This document shows positions 32,914-40,838 of a stretch of 47,185 nucleotides of DNA, in pieces (the stretch's first letter is position 1; the number at the start of each line of letters is the position of its first letter). The notes beneath the pieces are model-generated. The model was given only the letters and a program-made list of their open reading frames with translations, did not search any database and had not been told where the DNA came from. The stretch is from an uncultured Clostridia bacterium. GTDB taxonomy: Bacteria; Bacillota; Clostridia; Oscillospirales; Oscillospiraceae. The DNA is taken from contig CAKNRQ010000017.1 of the NCBI GenBank assembly GCA_930990965.1, positions 1 through 47,185 on the forward strand, read 5' to 3'. The translations under genes and the position numbers were made by a program.

Positions 32914-33180
32914 ATGAAAGAACTTTTACATAGGCTGAGCGTCTCGCCGCTCACTGCCAAGAAATACGGAGACGGCCTGCAATTTTTCTCGTTTGCCGGC
33001 TGCGCGCTGACCGCGTGGATGGGCTGGTGGGCGCTCTTTTGCGTGTCCGGGCTGGCGCTGGCGCTTGGCGTGGCTATACACATGAAATATTGGCGCTGTC
33101 CTGAATGCGGTCAGCGGCTGCCAATGTTCGACGCCGTGAAGGTGGACAAGTGCCCGAACTGCGGCGCCGGGCTCGAGTGA
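32914..33180 (+). CDS. small membrane zinc-ribbon protein, paralogue 3
   Basis: An 88-residue protein of the same plan: head HRLSVSPLTAKKYGDG, two Trp-rich membrane helices, then WRCPECGQRLPM...KCPNCGAGLE. ATG 32914 follows GGAAGGA; a longer frame from 32875 starts in the end of the previous gene and has no site. It is 31 bases behind paralogue 2. Confidence 0.8.
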   Translation: MKELLHRLSVSPLTAKKYGDGLQFFSFAGCALTAWMGWWALFCVSGLALALGVAIHMKYWRCPECGQRLPMFDAVKVDKCPNCGAGLE

Positions 33181-33212
33181 GAAGTATATAATTTTCCCTG
33201 GAGGTAATACAT

Positions 33213-33461
33213 ATGAAGACTTCACCGCGCACAGCGGCCAAACTCTGCTGGCTGATGACCGTAATATCTTTCGTCATAGCCGGTATAGGACTCTACACAA
33301 CCATAGTTGAGCTTATTTACGTCGGGCTGGGAATGGTGGTTGTGTTCATGATTATTTTACCCATCTTTGTCTGCCGCTGCCCGAACTGCGGACAGAAGCT
33401 GCCCACGCGCGGCATGCTGTACATAAAGCAGTGCCCTTACTGCGGGAAGAAGTTTGAGTAA
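33213..33461 (+). CDS. small membrane zinc-ribbon protein, paralogue 4
   Basis: An 82-residue protein: short head, two membrane helices, and the ribbon CRCPNCGQKLPT...QCPYCGKKFE, with Cys in place of the Trp that starts the ribbon of the other three. GGAGG lies about ten bases ahead of ATG 33213. Last of the tandem set; an 86-base GC-rich gap follows. Confidence 0.8.
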   Translation: MKTSPRTAAKLCWLMTVISFVIAGIGLYTTIVELIYVGLGMVVVFMIILPIFVCRCPNCGQKLPTRGMLYIKQCPYCGKKFE

Positions 33462-33547
33462 AAGCGCTAAACCGCGCTCTGCGCGGGACGGCGCCGCTGC
33501 GCGCGTACAGCGCGAGCTGCTTACACACCTTAAACCAGGAGCGGTCT

Positions 33548-34108
33548 ATGAATTTGGACAAAATCCATACAACGGCGGCCGGGCTTGAGCTCCCGGCGCC
33601 TATTGAGCGCGCGTTCTTTGAGCGCGATGCGCTCGAGGTGGCGCCTGAGCTTGTCGGCTGCCGTATAGTGCGCGTACTGCCGGACGGTGGTGCGCGCATA
33701 CTCACCATAAGCGAGACTGAAGCCTACCTCGGTGAGAGCGACAGCGCCTGCCATGCGCGACACGGGCGCACTAAGCGCAACGAGCCTCTCTATATGCGCG
33801 GCGGCGTTTTCTACGTCTATCTCTGCTACGGCATACACTGGCTTCTCAACGCCATCACCGGCGAGGAGGACCGGCCGCAGGGCGTGCTTATTAGGGCGTG
33901 CGAGGGATATCCTGGGCCGGGGCGGCTCACTAAGGCGCTCTCAATAACGGGCGAGTTTACGGCAAAGCCCGTGGACGGCACGCCGGAGCTCTGGTTTGCG
34001 CCGAGGGAGCGGGAGTTCTCCGTCGGTACGGCAGAGCGCGTCGGTATCAGCTACGCCACGCCGGAGGACCAGGCGCGGCAATGGCGGTTCATTTCAAAGG
34101 AGGCTTGA
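33548..34108 (+). CDS. 3-methyladenine DNA glycosylase (AAG/MPG family)
   Basis: A 186-residue base-excision enzyme that removes alkylated purines. ISETEAYLGESDSACHARHG holds the catalytic Glu and DNA-intercalating region, RTKRNEPLYMRGGVFYVYLCYGIHWLLN is the family core, and GPGRLTKALSI contacts the base. Length is typical for bacterial AAG. ATG 33548 follows CAGGAG. Its last bases contain the AAAGGAGG site of the next small gene. Confidence 0.93.
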   Translation: MNLDKIHTTAAGLELPAPIERAFFERDALEVAPELVGCRIVRVLPDGGARILTISETEAYLGESDSACHARHGRTKRNEPLYMRGGVFYVYLCYGIHWLLNAITGEEDRPQGVLIRACEGYPGPGRLTKALSITGEFTAKPVDGTPELWFAPREREFSVGTAERVGISYATPEDQARQWRFISKEA

Positions 34109-34112
34109 CGGC

Positions 34113-34286
34113 ATGGCAGTCATAATCCTAATCGCGCTCATCATATATGCCGCCCTCTGCGCAGTGATAGCGCTTATACGCGCGGCGCTTGACAAGCGCA
34201 GCACGTTCAAAGACTCGGCGCGGCGCACGTTCTGGGGGCTATATCTTGAGGTGCTCAACCCGCTGAATTGGGTGGATTTGTTTTGA
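34113..34286 (+). CDS. small single-helix membrane protein
   Basis: A 57-residue protein with a hydrophobic N-terminal helix (2-26), a basic region (ALDKRSTFKDSARR) and an aromatic tail ending WVDLF. The strong AAAGGAGG at 34097-34104 lies inside the end of the glycosylase gene, four bases before whose stop-to-start gap this gene opens, so translation is likely. I do not recognise its family and see no motif for a function. Confidence 0.65.
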   Translation: MAVIILIALIIYAALCAVIALIRAALDKRSTFKDSARRTFWGLYLEVLNPLNWVDLF

Positions 34287-34394
34287 AATGAAACCCGTGG
34301 GCAACCTAGCCTTTACTACCCACCAGCACACGAGTGCAACGATGTGCGCGGCAAAAGTTGCACACGGTTGGGCCACATCGGTTTTACCACCCGC
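34287..34394. other. left flank of repeat copy B
   Basis: No gene seen. The segment contains several short related stretches (GTTGCAC, TGTGCGCGGC, TTGGGCCACATCGG) that recur in altered form inside the adjacent repeat, as if built from degraded repeat sequence. Confidence 0.3.
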
Positions 34395-34685
34395 GACATC
34401 TAACCATACATCGTTGGGCAACGTCCCGTGTTAACCCGTCAGCGGCGGGCGCGTTAAGCGCCCCAACTGCGGTCGGCGATGAGGAAACTAAATCAAAGTT
34501 TAGGGATGACCACCTGAACGTTACCGCCAACCCGAGCTACGAGGCACCCTTGCGTACAAGTCCGCACCAAAGCGGTTTTCTCTTTGGAGTCTGAGGGGTT
34601 TCTTTTTGACAAGACAAAAAGAAATCTCTCAGGATTGCGGCATTACCTAATGCCACCGCCCCACGTCTGGCGACGTGCCCCCCGG
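34395..34685 (-). repeat. 290-bp structured intergenic repeat, copy B (inverted)
   Basis: Reverse-complement match of 7957-8247. A block of 37 bases near 34538-34575 is nearly identical, as are the CTAAA/TTTAG, GGGCGC/GCGCCC and GGTTAACACGG segments. The counterpart of the second hairpin is GGCATT/AATGCC (34639-34654) instead of GCAACC/GGTTGC, and the long stem is CTGAG...CTCAG plus TTTCTTTTTG/CAAAAAGAAA (34591-34632); both arms changed relative to copy A and still pair. No coding potential. It lies in the 541-base gap before the acetyltransferase gene. Confidence 0.8.
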
Positions 34686-34686
34686 C

Positions 34687-34708
34687 GGCGCACCGAGGAC
34701 GGTGCGCC
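34687..34708. repeat. perfect hairpin next to repeat copy B
   Basis: GGCGCACCG / CGGTGCGCC with a 4-base loop. It abuts the repeat but has no equivalent beside copy A, so it may be a separate small palindromic unit. The remaining 119 bases to the next gene show nothing further. Confidence 0.5.
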
Positions 34709-34827
34709 CTACAACATGCTTGGCAACGTGCCGCCCACCGCGCCCCGGGCAGGTGCAGCGCTTGCCAAACCGCCGGGGCGTATATTCCCTGCGTGTGGCT
34801 TTACATTACTAACTGGAGTGAGTTACA

Positions 34828-35343
34828 ATGCATCTCGAAACTGAACGCCTCATCTTGCGCGACCTGGCGCCGGAGGACTATGACGCCTTGCGGCGCATTA
34901 TGGACGTGGACACCATGTGGGCTTACGGCCACGCCTTTTCTGACCGGGATGTGGCAGATTGGCTGGCGCGGCAGATATCGCGGCGTGAGATTTGGGGCTT
35001 TTCCCTCTGCGCTGTGGAGCTGAAAGCCACCGGCGAAGTCATAGGTCAGTGCGGGCTCACTGTGCAGGACTGCCTCGACGGCCATGTGCCGGAGATCGGT
35101 TATGTCTTTTCGCGTGAGCACTGGCACCACGGATACGCCACGGAGGCGGCCGCTGCTGTGCGCGACTGGGCGCTCGGTGAGCTCGGCGTGAGCGAGGTAT
35201 ACGCCATCATCCGCGACGTGAACCAGGCCTCACGGCGTGTGGCGCTGCGGCTGGGCATGAGGCCCTGCGGCGTGATGATGAAACACTACCGCGGCATGGA
35301 CATGCTGCACATTGTATACCGGACACAGACACATCAGGAGTAA
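34828..35343 (+). CDS. GNAT-family N-acetyltransferase (RimJ/RimL type)
   Basis: A 171-residue acetyl-CoA-dependent transferase. It opens with LETERLILRDLAPEDYDAL, the usual start of RimJ/RimL-like proteins, and has IGQCGLTVQ, the acetyl-CoA-binding region EIGYVFSREHWHHGYATEAA, and IIRDVNQASRRVALRLGM near the end. The acceptor may be a protein N-terminus, an amino acid or a small molecule. GGAGTGAG precedes ATG 34828. It begins a run of loosely spaced housekeeping genes. Confidence 0.9.
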   Translation: MHLETERLILRDLAPEDYDALRRIMDVDTMWAYGHAFSDRDVADWLARQISRREIWGFSLCAVELKATGEVIGQCGLTVQDCLDGHVPEIGYVFSREHWHHGYATEAAAAVRDWALGELGVSEVYAIIRDVNQASRRVALRLGMRPCGVMMKHYRGMDMLHIVYRTQTHQE

Positions 35344-35375
35344 TTTGACATGCGAATTGAAACGGAGGCAGCGCC

Positions 35376-35861
35376 GTGAAGCGCCGCCTTTTTCTGACTG
35401 GAAGGGCCAGGAGCGGCAAGAGCGCCATGATAGCACGCGCCCTGGAGCGCGACGCGCGCTTCGCGGGCGGCTATGTGGTGATATTCGGAGGGTTTATGCT
35501 GCCCGCGTCCGAGCTGGCGGTGCCTGAAATACGGCGGCGGGGCCGCGACGAGCTAAACGCCGGAATTGCAGCGCGATACCTGCTCGAGTGCCGGGAAAAG
35601 CCCTTCGCCGTGATTGACGAGCTCGGCGGCCCGCTGCTGGCCGACGCGGACTACTACGATGCGCTCATACGCCTGCTTTTTGCGGGCGTGCCAATTGTCG
35701 GCGTGCTCAGGGACGAGGGAGCCCCGCGTGCGGAGTGGGACGAGCTCTACACCCTGCTCTCGCGCGACCCGGACACGCTCATACTGCCTTCGTCGGGCAC
35801 GTATGACATCAACGCCGCCGGGGCGCTCCGGCACTGGACAAACGAATACGCGAAACCGTAA
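35376..35861 (+). CDS. P-loop NTPase, THEP1-like
   Basis: A 161-residue nucleotide-binding protein. Walker A is GRARSGKS at residues 9-16 and FAVIDELGGPLL forms a Walker B-like strand followed by an acidic residue, as in THEP1-type nucleoside triphosphatases; VPIVGVLRDEGAPR resembles their third strand. GTG 35376 follows CGGAGGC; there is no ATG in frame before it. It sits 13 bases ahead of the thiamine pyrophosphokinase gene. The exact substrate is open, and adenylate-kinase-like alternatives exist. Confidence 0.7.
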   Translation: MKRRLFLTGRARSGKSAMIARALERDARFAGGYVVIFGGFMLPASELAVPEIRRRGRDELNAGIAARYLLECREKPFAVIDELGGPLLADADYYDALIRLLFAGVPIVGVLRDEGAPRAEWDELYTLLSRDPDTLILPSSGTYDINAAGALRHWTNEYAKP

Positions 35862-35874
35862 ACGGAGGCGAACC

Positions 35875-36528
35875 ATGAAAAAGTGTTATATAACCGGCGC
35901 CGCGGACTTCGCGCCCGCACGCTTCAAACCCGAGCCGGGTGACCTTGTCATCGCCGCGGACGCGGGTATAACGCATCTGGAGCGGCTGGGCGTGAAGCCG
36001 GACCTGGTCCTGGGAGACTTCGACTCGCTGGGGCACGTGCCCGACCTGCCGGACGTCGAAGTCTCGCCCGTGCGCAAGGACGACACCGACTCCATGCTCG
36101 CGGCACGGCGCGCTCTCGAGCGCGGCTGTGACACCCTGCTGCTCTTCGGCTGCCTGGGCGGGGCGAGGCTGGATCACACCCTGGCCAACATACAGACCAT
36201 AGCCTGGGCCACGTCGGAGGGCGCCGCTGCCTACCTGATAGGCGAGGGCTGCTGCCTCACCGCGCTCAGGGGTGGAGAGAGCCTGCGCTTTGATAAGCGC
36301 TATCACGGAGACTTCTCCGTATTCTGCCTCGGCGCGGACGCCTCGGGCGTCACGGAAAAGGGGCTGAGTTATACGCTGGACCGCGCCCAACTTACGGCGC
36401 ATTTCCCGCTCGGCGTGAGCAACAGCTTCACGGGGGAAGAGGCGTACATATCCGTTGAGGACGGCTTGCTGATAGTATATTGGGCCGATAATCCGGCGCT
36501 GCCGCTGCCGGAACGCGCCGCGATTTGA
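35875..36528 (+). CDS. thiN: thiamine pyrophosphokinase
   Basis: A 217-residue enzyme that converts thiamine to thiamine diphosphate using ATP. IAADAGITHLERLGVKPDLVLGDFDSL is the family hallmark in two parts, with SPVRKDDTDSMLAARRAL and GCLGGARLDHTLANIQ as further active-site stretches; the C-terminal domain binds thiamine. ACGGAGG precedes ATG 35875. In many Firmicutes thiN follows rpe and rsgA; here it is preceded by the THEP1-like NTPase instead. Confidence 0.93.
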   Translation: MKKCYITGAADFAPARFKPEPGDLVIAADAGITHLERLGVKPDLVLGDFDSLGHVPDLPDVEVSPVRKDDTDSMLAARRALERGCDTLLLFGCLGGARLDHTLANIQTIAWATSEGAAAYLIGEGCCLTALRGGESLRFDKRYHGDFSVFCLGADASGVTEKGLSYTLDRAQLTAHFPLGVSNSFTGEEAYISVEDGLLIVYWADNPALPLPERAAI

Positions 36529-36538
36529 AAAGCCCGGC

Positions 36539-36567
36539 TTTACACAGAGAAAAGCGCGTGATATGAT
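36539..36567 (+). promoter_or_regulatory. promoter of the MATE exporter gene
   Basis: TTTACA at 36539-36544, 17 bases, TATGAT at 36562-36567. Confidence 0.6.
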
Positions 36568-36600
36568 ATTATGGTATGACATTTTTGGAGAGTGAGCCCC

Positions 36601-38004
36601 ATGGATAAGCGCAGAGATATGACCGTCGGCTCGGAGTGGAAAGAAATTTTGATCTTCTCCCTGCCCATAATGGCAGGACAGTTCCTGCAGCAGCTCTACA
36701 ATACCGTAGACAGCATCGTGGTGAGCCGCTACGGCGGCGCAACCCAGGAGATATGCAACGCGATGTTCGCGGCAGTTGGTTCGTGTACATCGCTTATATT
36801 CCTGTTCCTGGCCATATCACTCGGCTTTTCCAATGGCGGTGGCGTACTTGTTGCGCAGCTTTACGGGGCGAAGCGCGAGGCTGAGCTTCGGCGCGCCGCA
36901 TCGACGCTGCTCATAACTCAGGCTGCACTCGGCGCGGCGCTCGCCATCTTTGGCAGTGTCGGTGCTGAGCTGCTGGTCGTGGGGTTGATGCGTGTCACTG
37001 ACGAGGGCAGCAGGCTCTATGCCATCGAGTACTTCGCCATATACGCCGTGGGTCTCATCTTCCAGTACATATATAACGCCGTGGCAGGCATACTGCGCGC
37101 CGTCGGCGACAGCAAGGCCAGCATGTACTTCCTCATAGTCTCGGCGGTGCTCAACACCATACTTGACCTCTGGTTTGTTATAAGTTTCGGCTGGGGCGTA
37201 GTCGGTGTTGCAGTGGCCACGGTGATTGCACAGGCGGTCTGCGCCGCCTTCAGCATCTTCTACATGGTGAAGCGCTACCCGATTTTCCGATTCAAACGCA
37301 AAGAGTTTGTGTTTGACACGGACAAATTCAAACTCTGCCTCAAGCTGGGCATCCCGGCCATCATACAGCAGGCCGTTGTCTCGCTGGGCAACGTATTTAT
37401 CCAGCGCCTGGTCAACAGCTTCGGCCAGGTGACTATGAGCGCCTTCAACGCCGGCAACCGTATGGAGAGCTACGCGCTTATACCCATCTTCGGCATGAAC
37501 AGCGCGGTGGCCAGCTTCACCGGACAGAACGTCGGCGCGGAGAAATATGACCGCGTCAAACGCGGCTGGAAGTACGGCACGATAATGAGCTGCGCGTCGA
37601 GCGTGGCCGTAGCTCTGCTGCTGTATATTCTGGCCCCGGACTTTGCCCGGCTCTTCTCGCTTACCGGTGAATCTTATAACCAGGCCATAGAATACCAGCG
37701 CTTTATGAGCTACTGCGTTGTGCTCTTTGCGGCGTATATGCCGACCACCGGTCTCCTGCAGGGTTCCGGCGACGCCGTTTGGGCGAGCATGACCAGCTTT
37801 GTGACCCTTGCGCTGCGTGTTGCGGTCAGTTACCTCATGGTCTACTCCTTAGACGTGGGCTATGCCTCCTGCTGGCTGAACATGCCCTTCGGCTGGGCTC
37901 TGGGCATCATTATATCCTGGCCTAGATATTTCTCCGGCCGCTGGATGACCAAGCGCGTCGTCGGCGACGTGCTGCCCGAGAGGGAGGGCGGTCTGGTTGA
38001 GTGA
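36601..38004 (+). CDS. MATE-family efflux transporter
   Basis: A 467-residue membrane protein with twelve hydrophobic helices in two homologous halves. LPIMAGQFLQQLYNTVDSIVVSRYGG is the N-terminal MATE signature (DinF-like subgroup), and LGIPAIIQQAVVSLGNVFIQRLVNSFG is its counterpart at the start of the second half. It exports cations, drugs or metabolites in exchange for H+ or Na+. ATG 36601 was chosen with GGAGAG eight bases upstream; a GTG at 36592 overlaps that site. Its end overlaps the HD-domain gene by eight bases. Confidence 0.92.
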   Translation: MDKRRDMTVGSEWKEILIFSLPIMAGQFLQQLYNTVDSIVVSRYGGATQEICNAMFAAVGSCTSLIFLFLAISLGFSNGGGVLVAQLYGAKREAELRRAASTLLITQAALGAALAIFGSVGAELLVVGLMRVTDEGSRLYAIEYFAIYAVGLIFQYIYNAVAGILRAVGDSKASMYFLIVSAVLNTILDLWFVISFGWGVVGVAVATVIAQAVCAAFSIFYMVKRYPIFRFKRKEFVFDTDKFKLCLKLGIPAIIQQAVVSLGNVFIQRLVNSFGQVTMSAFNAGNRMESYALIPIFGMNSAVASFTGQNVGAEKYDRVKRGWKYGTIMSCASSVAVALLLYILAPDFARLFSLTGESYNQAIEYQRFMSYCVVLFAAYMPTTGLLQGSGDAVWASMTSFVTLALRVAVSYLMVYSLDVGYASCWLNMPFGWALGIIISWPRYFSGRWMTKRVVGDVLPEREGGLVE

Positions 38005-38590
38005 TTTCTTCGCCCTTATAAGCCGTATGCGCTACATTTCTCGCTGGGGACTGATGCGCTCAAGCATACCGGAAAACGTGCAGGAGCACAGCCACATGGT
38101 GGCCGTGCTGGCCCACGCGCTGGGCATAATACGCCGGGATGTGTTCCACAAACCCTGCGACGTCGGGACGCTCGTGTGCGCCGCGCTCTATCACGATGCG
38201 CCGGAGATCCTGACCGGAGACTTGCCCACGCCCATAAAATATCACAGCCAGGACATAACCCGCGCCTACCAGGAGGTGGAGCGCGTGGCGTCGGATAAGC
38301 TCGTGAATATGCTGCCGGTGGGAATTCAAAACGAGTTTACGCCTTTAATCAGCGGGGAAGTGGGGAAAGACCTCAAACCGCTGCTGAAGTGCGCGGACAG
38401 GTTGAGCGCCTATATAAAGTGCGTTGAGGAGCGCAAGGCGGGCAACCTGGAGTTTTTGAGCGCCGAGCGGCAGACGCGCGAGCGCATAGAGTCCATGGGA
38501 CTTTGTGAGGCAGAGTATTTCCTGGAAAACTTCATGCCGGCCTTCGAGAAGAACCTCGACGAGCTTGGCACCATGTCTGAGGAGGACTGA
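37997..38590 (+). CDS. HD-domain 5'-deoxynucleotidase (YfbR-like)
   Basis: A 197-residue HD-superfamily phosphohydrolase. Metal ligands are in EHSHMVAVLAHAL, ALYHDAPEILTGDLPTPIKY and LKCADRLSAYIKC, the order and spacing of YfbR, which dephosphorylates deoxynucleoside monophosphates. The start is TTG 37997, inside the end of the MATE gene, with GGGAGGG upstream and no other in-frame start before the first motif. It is coupled to both neighbours: the ACT gene starts two bases after its stop. Confidence 0.9.
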   Translation: MSDFFALISRMRYISRWGLMRSSIPENVQEHSHMVAVLAHALGIIRRDVFHKPCDVGTLVCAALYHDAPEILTGDLPTPIKYHSQDITRAYQEVERVASDKLVNMLPVGIQNEFTPLISGEVGKDLKPLLKCADRLSAYIKCVEERKAGNLEFLSAERQTRERIESMGLCEAEYFLENFMPAFEKNLDELGTMSEED

Positions 38591-38592
38591 AA

Positions 38593-38862
38593 ATGAAAGC
38601 TATAGTTACGGTCATAGGCAAGGACAGGGTGGGCATAATCGCCCTCGTAAGCCAGCTGCTCGCAGAGCGCGGCGTGAACGTGCTGGACATCAGCCAGACG
38701 GTGTTGCAGGACTACTTCACCATGATAATGCTCGTGGACGCCTCGCAGTGCACGGAGCCCTTTGCCAATCTCGCCGGTGAGCTCGCCGCCGAGGGTGAGA
38801 GCCACGGCCTGCAGATCCGCATCCAGCGGGAAGACATCTTTAACGCGATGCACAGAATCTGA
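38593..38862 (+). CDS. ACT-domain protein (UPF0237 type)
   Basis: An 89-residue single ACT domain: VTVIGKDRVGIIALVSQLLAE and NVLDISQTVLQDYFTMIM are its two halves. Such proteins bind amino acids or related ligands as dimers. In Firmicutes this gene normally precedes the UPF0210 gene directly, which suggests that it senses a ligand linked to that protein. Here a hairpin-rich repeat of about 240 bases separates them. Confidence 0.93.
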   Translation: MKAIVTVIGKDRVGIIALVSQLLAERGVNVLDISQTVLQDYFTMIMLVDASQCTEPFANLAGELAAEGESHGLQIRIQREDIFNAMHRI

Positions 38863-38864
38863 GA

Positions 38865-39060
38865 GATTTATTGGGGGAAACCCCTTGATAGGGTTTCCCC
38901 CAATCCCCTTTCCTGATCTTCATTAACTATTAGGGGATTTCGCGCTCTGCGGAGCGCGACCAGAGGCGCTGCCTCTGGACTCCACCACCTTTTGAAAAAG
39001 GTGGACGAAAACTTCAACGCAGGTCGCGGACGGCTACGTCGGTGCCGCAACCGGTCAGCA
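38865..39060. repeat. hairpin-cluster repeat between the ACT and UPF0210 genes
   Basis: Four hairpins in a row: ATTGGGGGAAACCC / GGGTTTCCCCCAAT (38870-38904), CGCGCTC/GAGCGCG (about 38941-38958), CAGAGGC/GCCTCTG (38961-38977), and CCACCTTTT/AAAAGGTGG (38985-39004). The last is followed by GACGAAAACTT, a string I recall from intergenic repeats of Oscillospirales. No gene. Different from the 290-bp repeat, though its T-rich hairpin beside GGAGTCC (minus strand) resembles the long hairpin of copy B in layout. Confidence 0.6.
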
Positions 39061-39106
39061 CGCGACATTGTCAGCGGCAACACGCCGCACTGTCGGGAGG
39101 TTACAC

Positions 39107-40465
39107 ATGATAAACCGTGGAGAGATACTTGAGACTATCGAGATGATAGACCAGCAGCACCTGGACGTGCGCACAGTCACTATGGGCATCTCGCTTTTGG
39201 ACTGCTGCGACAGCGACCCCAAGGCCGCCTGCCGCAAGATCTACGACAAGATAACCACGAGCGCGAAGGACCTGGTGCGCGTGGGTGAGGACATAGAGGC
39301 CGAGTTCGGCATACCCATTGTGAACAAGCGTATCTCCGTCACCCCCATCGCGCTCGTCGCGGGTGCGAGCGAGTGCGAGGACTACGTCTGCTTCGCTGAG
39401 GCGCTGGACGCCGCGAGGCGCGAGACTGGCGTCAACTTTGTCGGCGGTTTCTCCGCGCTTGTGCAGAAGGGCATGACGCCCTCCGATGAGAAGCTTATCC
39501 GCTCCATTCCCCGCGCGCTGGCCGAGACCGAGCTGGTGTGCTCTTCCGTGAACGTCGGCTCGACGAAGGCCGGTATAAACATGGACGCGGTCGCGCTCAT
39601 GGGCCGCGTTATCAAGGAGACCGCGGAACTCACCGCCGCCCAGGGCGGCTTCGGCTGCGCGAAGCTCGTCGTGTTCTGCAACGCCGTGGAGGACAACCCC
39701 TTCATGGCCGGAGCCTTCCACGGCGTGAGCGAGCCCGACCGCGTCATCAACGTCGGCGTGTCCGGACCGGGCGTTGTACATCACGCGCTCAAGGCCGTGC
39801 GTGGAGCTGACTTCGGCGTTGTGGCTGAGACTATCAAAAAGACCGCCTTCCGTGTCACGCGCATGGGCCAGCTTGTGGCCCAGGAGGCGAGCCGCAGGTT
39901 GGGCGTGCCCTTCGGCATCGTTGACCTCTCCCTCGCGCCGACGCCCGCCGTGGGCGACTCGGTCGCGCGCATACTCGAGGAGATGGGCCTTGAGATCTGC
40001 GGCACGCACGGCACGACCGCCGCGCTTGCGCTCCTCAACGACGCGGTCAAAAAGGGCGGCGTCATGGCCAGTTCCAGCGTCGGCGGCCTCTCCGGTGCGT
40101 TCATACCGGTCAGTGAGGACGAGGGTATGATCGCCGCGGCCCAGAGCGGCACGCTCACCCTCGACAAGCTCGAGGCCATGACTTGCGTTTGCTCCGTCGG
40201 CCTGGATATGATCGCCGTCCCCGGCTCCACCAGCGCTGAGACCCTTAGCGCCATAATCGCCGACGAGGCCGCGATAGGCATGATAAACCAGAAGACCACC
40301 GCCGTGAGGCTCATTCCCGCGCCGGGCATGGACGTGGGCGATACGGTGGAATTCGGCGGCCTGCTGGGCAGCGCGCCCATCATGCCCGTGCACACCGAGT
40401 CTAGTGCGGAGTTCATACACCGCGGCGGCCGCATCCCCGCGCCGATCCACTCGCTGAAGAACTGA
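39107..40465 (+). CDS. UPF0210/PFL-family protein
   Basis: A 452-residue protein of the UPF0210 (DUF711) family, structurally related to glycyl-radical-fold proteins but without known activity. It opens [29 protein letters not shown] and contains [14 protein letters not shown] and [18 protein letters not shown], strongly conserved in the family. CGGGAGG precedes ATG 39107. With the ACT protein before it, it forms a widely conserved pair whose job is unknown; amino acid related metabolism is the usual guess. Confidence 0.93.
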   Translation: MINRGEILETIEMIDQQHLDVRTVTMGISLLDCCDSDPKAACRKIYDKITTSAKDLVRVGEDIEAEFGIPIVNKRISVTPIALVAGASECEDYVCFAEALDAARRETGVNFVGGFSALVQKGMTPSDEKLIRSIPRALAETELVCSSVNVGSTKAGINMDAVALMGRVIKETAELTAAQGGFGCAKLVVFCNAVEDNPFMAGAFHGVSEPDRVINVGVSGPGVVHHALKAVRGADFGVVAETIKKTAFRVTRMGQLVAQEASRRLGVPFGIVDLSLAPTPAVGDSVARILEEMGLEICGTHGTTAALALLNDAVKKGGVMASSSVGGLSGAFIPVSEDEGMIAAAQSGTLTLDKLEAMTCVCSVGLDMIAVPGSTSAETLSAIIADEAAIGMINQKTTAVRLIPAPGMDVGDTVEFGGLLGSAPIMPVHTESSAEFIHRGGRIPAPIHSLKN

Positions 40466-40475
40466 GGGAGCAGAT

Positions 40476-40679
40476 ATGGAAAAAGCTAAGATGGACCGCA
40501 TATCCGAACTCACGGCCATATCCCGCGTGCGCGAACTGACCGAGGCAGAGCAGGCCGAGCGCAAGGCGCTGCGCGAGGAGTATCTGGCCGACTGGCGCCG
40601 CGGCACGATAGACGTGCTGGAGAACACCTACATCGTCGGCCCCGACGGTAAGAAGCGCAAGCTCCAGAAGAAAAAATGA
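40476..40679 (+). CDS. DUF896 (YnzC/UPF0291) protein
   Basis: A 67-residue helical-hairpin protein of DUF896: RISELTAISRVRELTEAEQAE and ALREEYLADWRRG are the family core, with a Lys-rich tail. Its relatives in Bacillus belong partly to the SOS response, but no LexA site was seen here. GGGAGCAG precedes ATG 40476, ten bases after the UPF0210 stop, so it is the last gene of that transcript. Confidence 0.9.
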   Translation: MEKAKMDRISELTAISRVRELTEAEQAERKALREEYLADWRRGTIDVLENTYIVGPDGKKRKLQKKK

Positions 40680-40790
40680 ACCGCCCCAAATATGGGACGG
40701 CTTGACAACATCGGCAAATCGGGTATGTGCAGTACCTTTCCCGCCGCCTTGCGGCGACAGTGTTATATGGCAAAGCGTATCAATATAAGC

Positions 40791-40828
40791 AAACGCAGGG
40801 AAGCGCATAATTGCGCTTCCCTGCGTTT
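40791..40828. terminator. bidirectional terminator, 17-bp perfect stem
   Basis: AAACGCAGGGAAGCGCA / TGCGCTTCCCTGCGTTT with a 4-base loop; it serves the DUF896 transcript and the convergent Imm5-like gene. A smaller hairpin CCGCCCCA/TGGGACGG lies right after the DUF896 stop. Confidence 0.85.
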
Positions 40829-40838
40829 CTCATCTCCA

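Noticed and set aside
32316-33461. Zinc-ribbon genes as fragments of a single broken gene
   Set aside because: Each has its own start, ribosome site, two helices and complete ribbon, so they are four intact genes.
34287-34827. Possible tRNA or riboswitch in the large intergenic gap
   Set aside because: No cloverleaf, no T-loop GTTCRA pattern and no known riboswitch core; the structure is that of the repeat.
34584-34844. Open frame inside repeat copy B (FLFDKTKRN-type peptide), and a matching frame in copy A
   Set aside because: The frames are not conserved between copies, whereas the hairpins are; coding is unlikely.
40732-40746. 15-base string GTACCTTTCCCGCCG shared with 44273-44287 in the rpsO leader
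   Set aside because: One exact 15-base match is expected by chance in a window of this size, and the flanks do not align.
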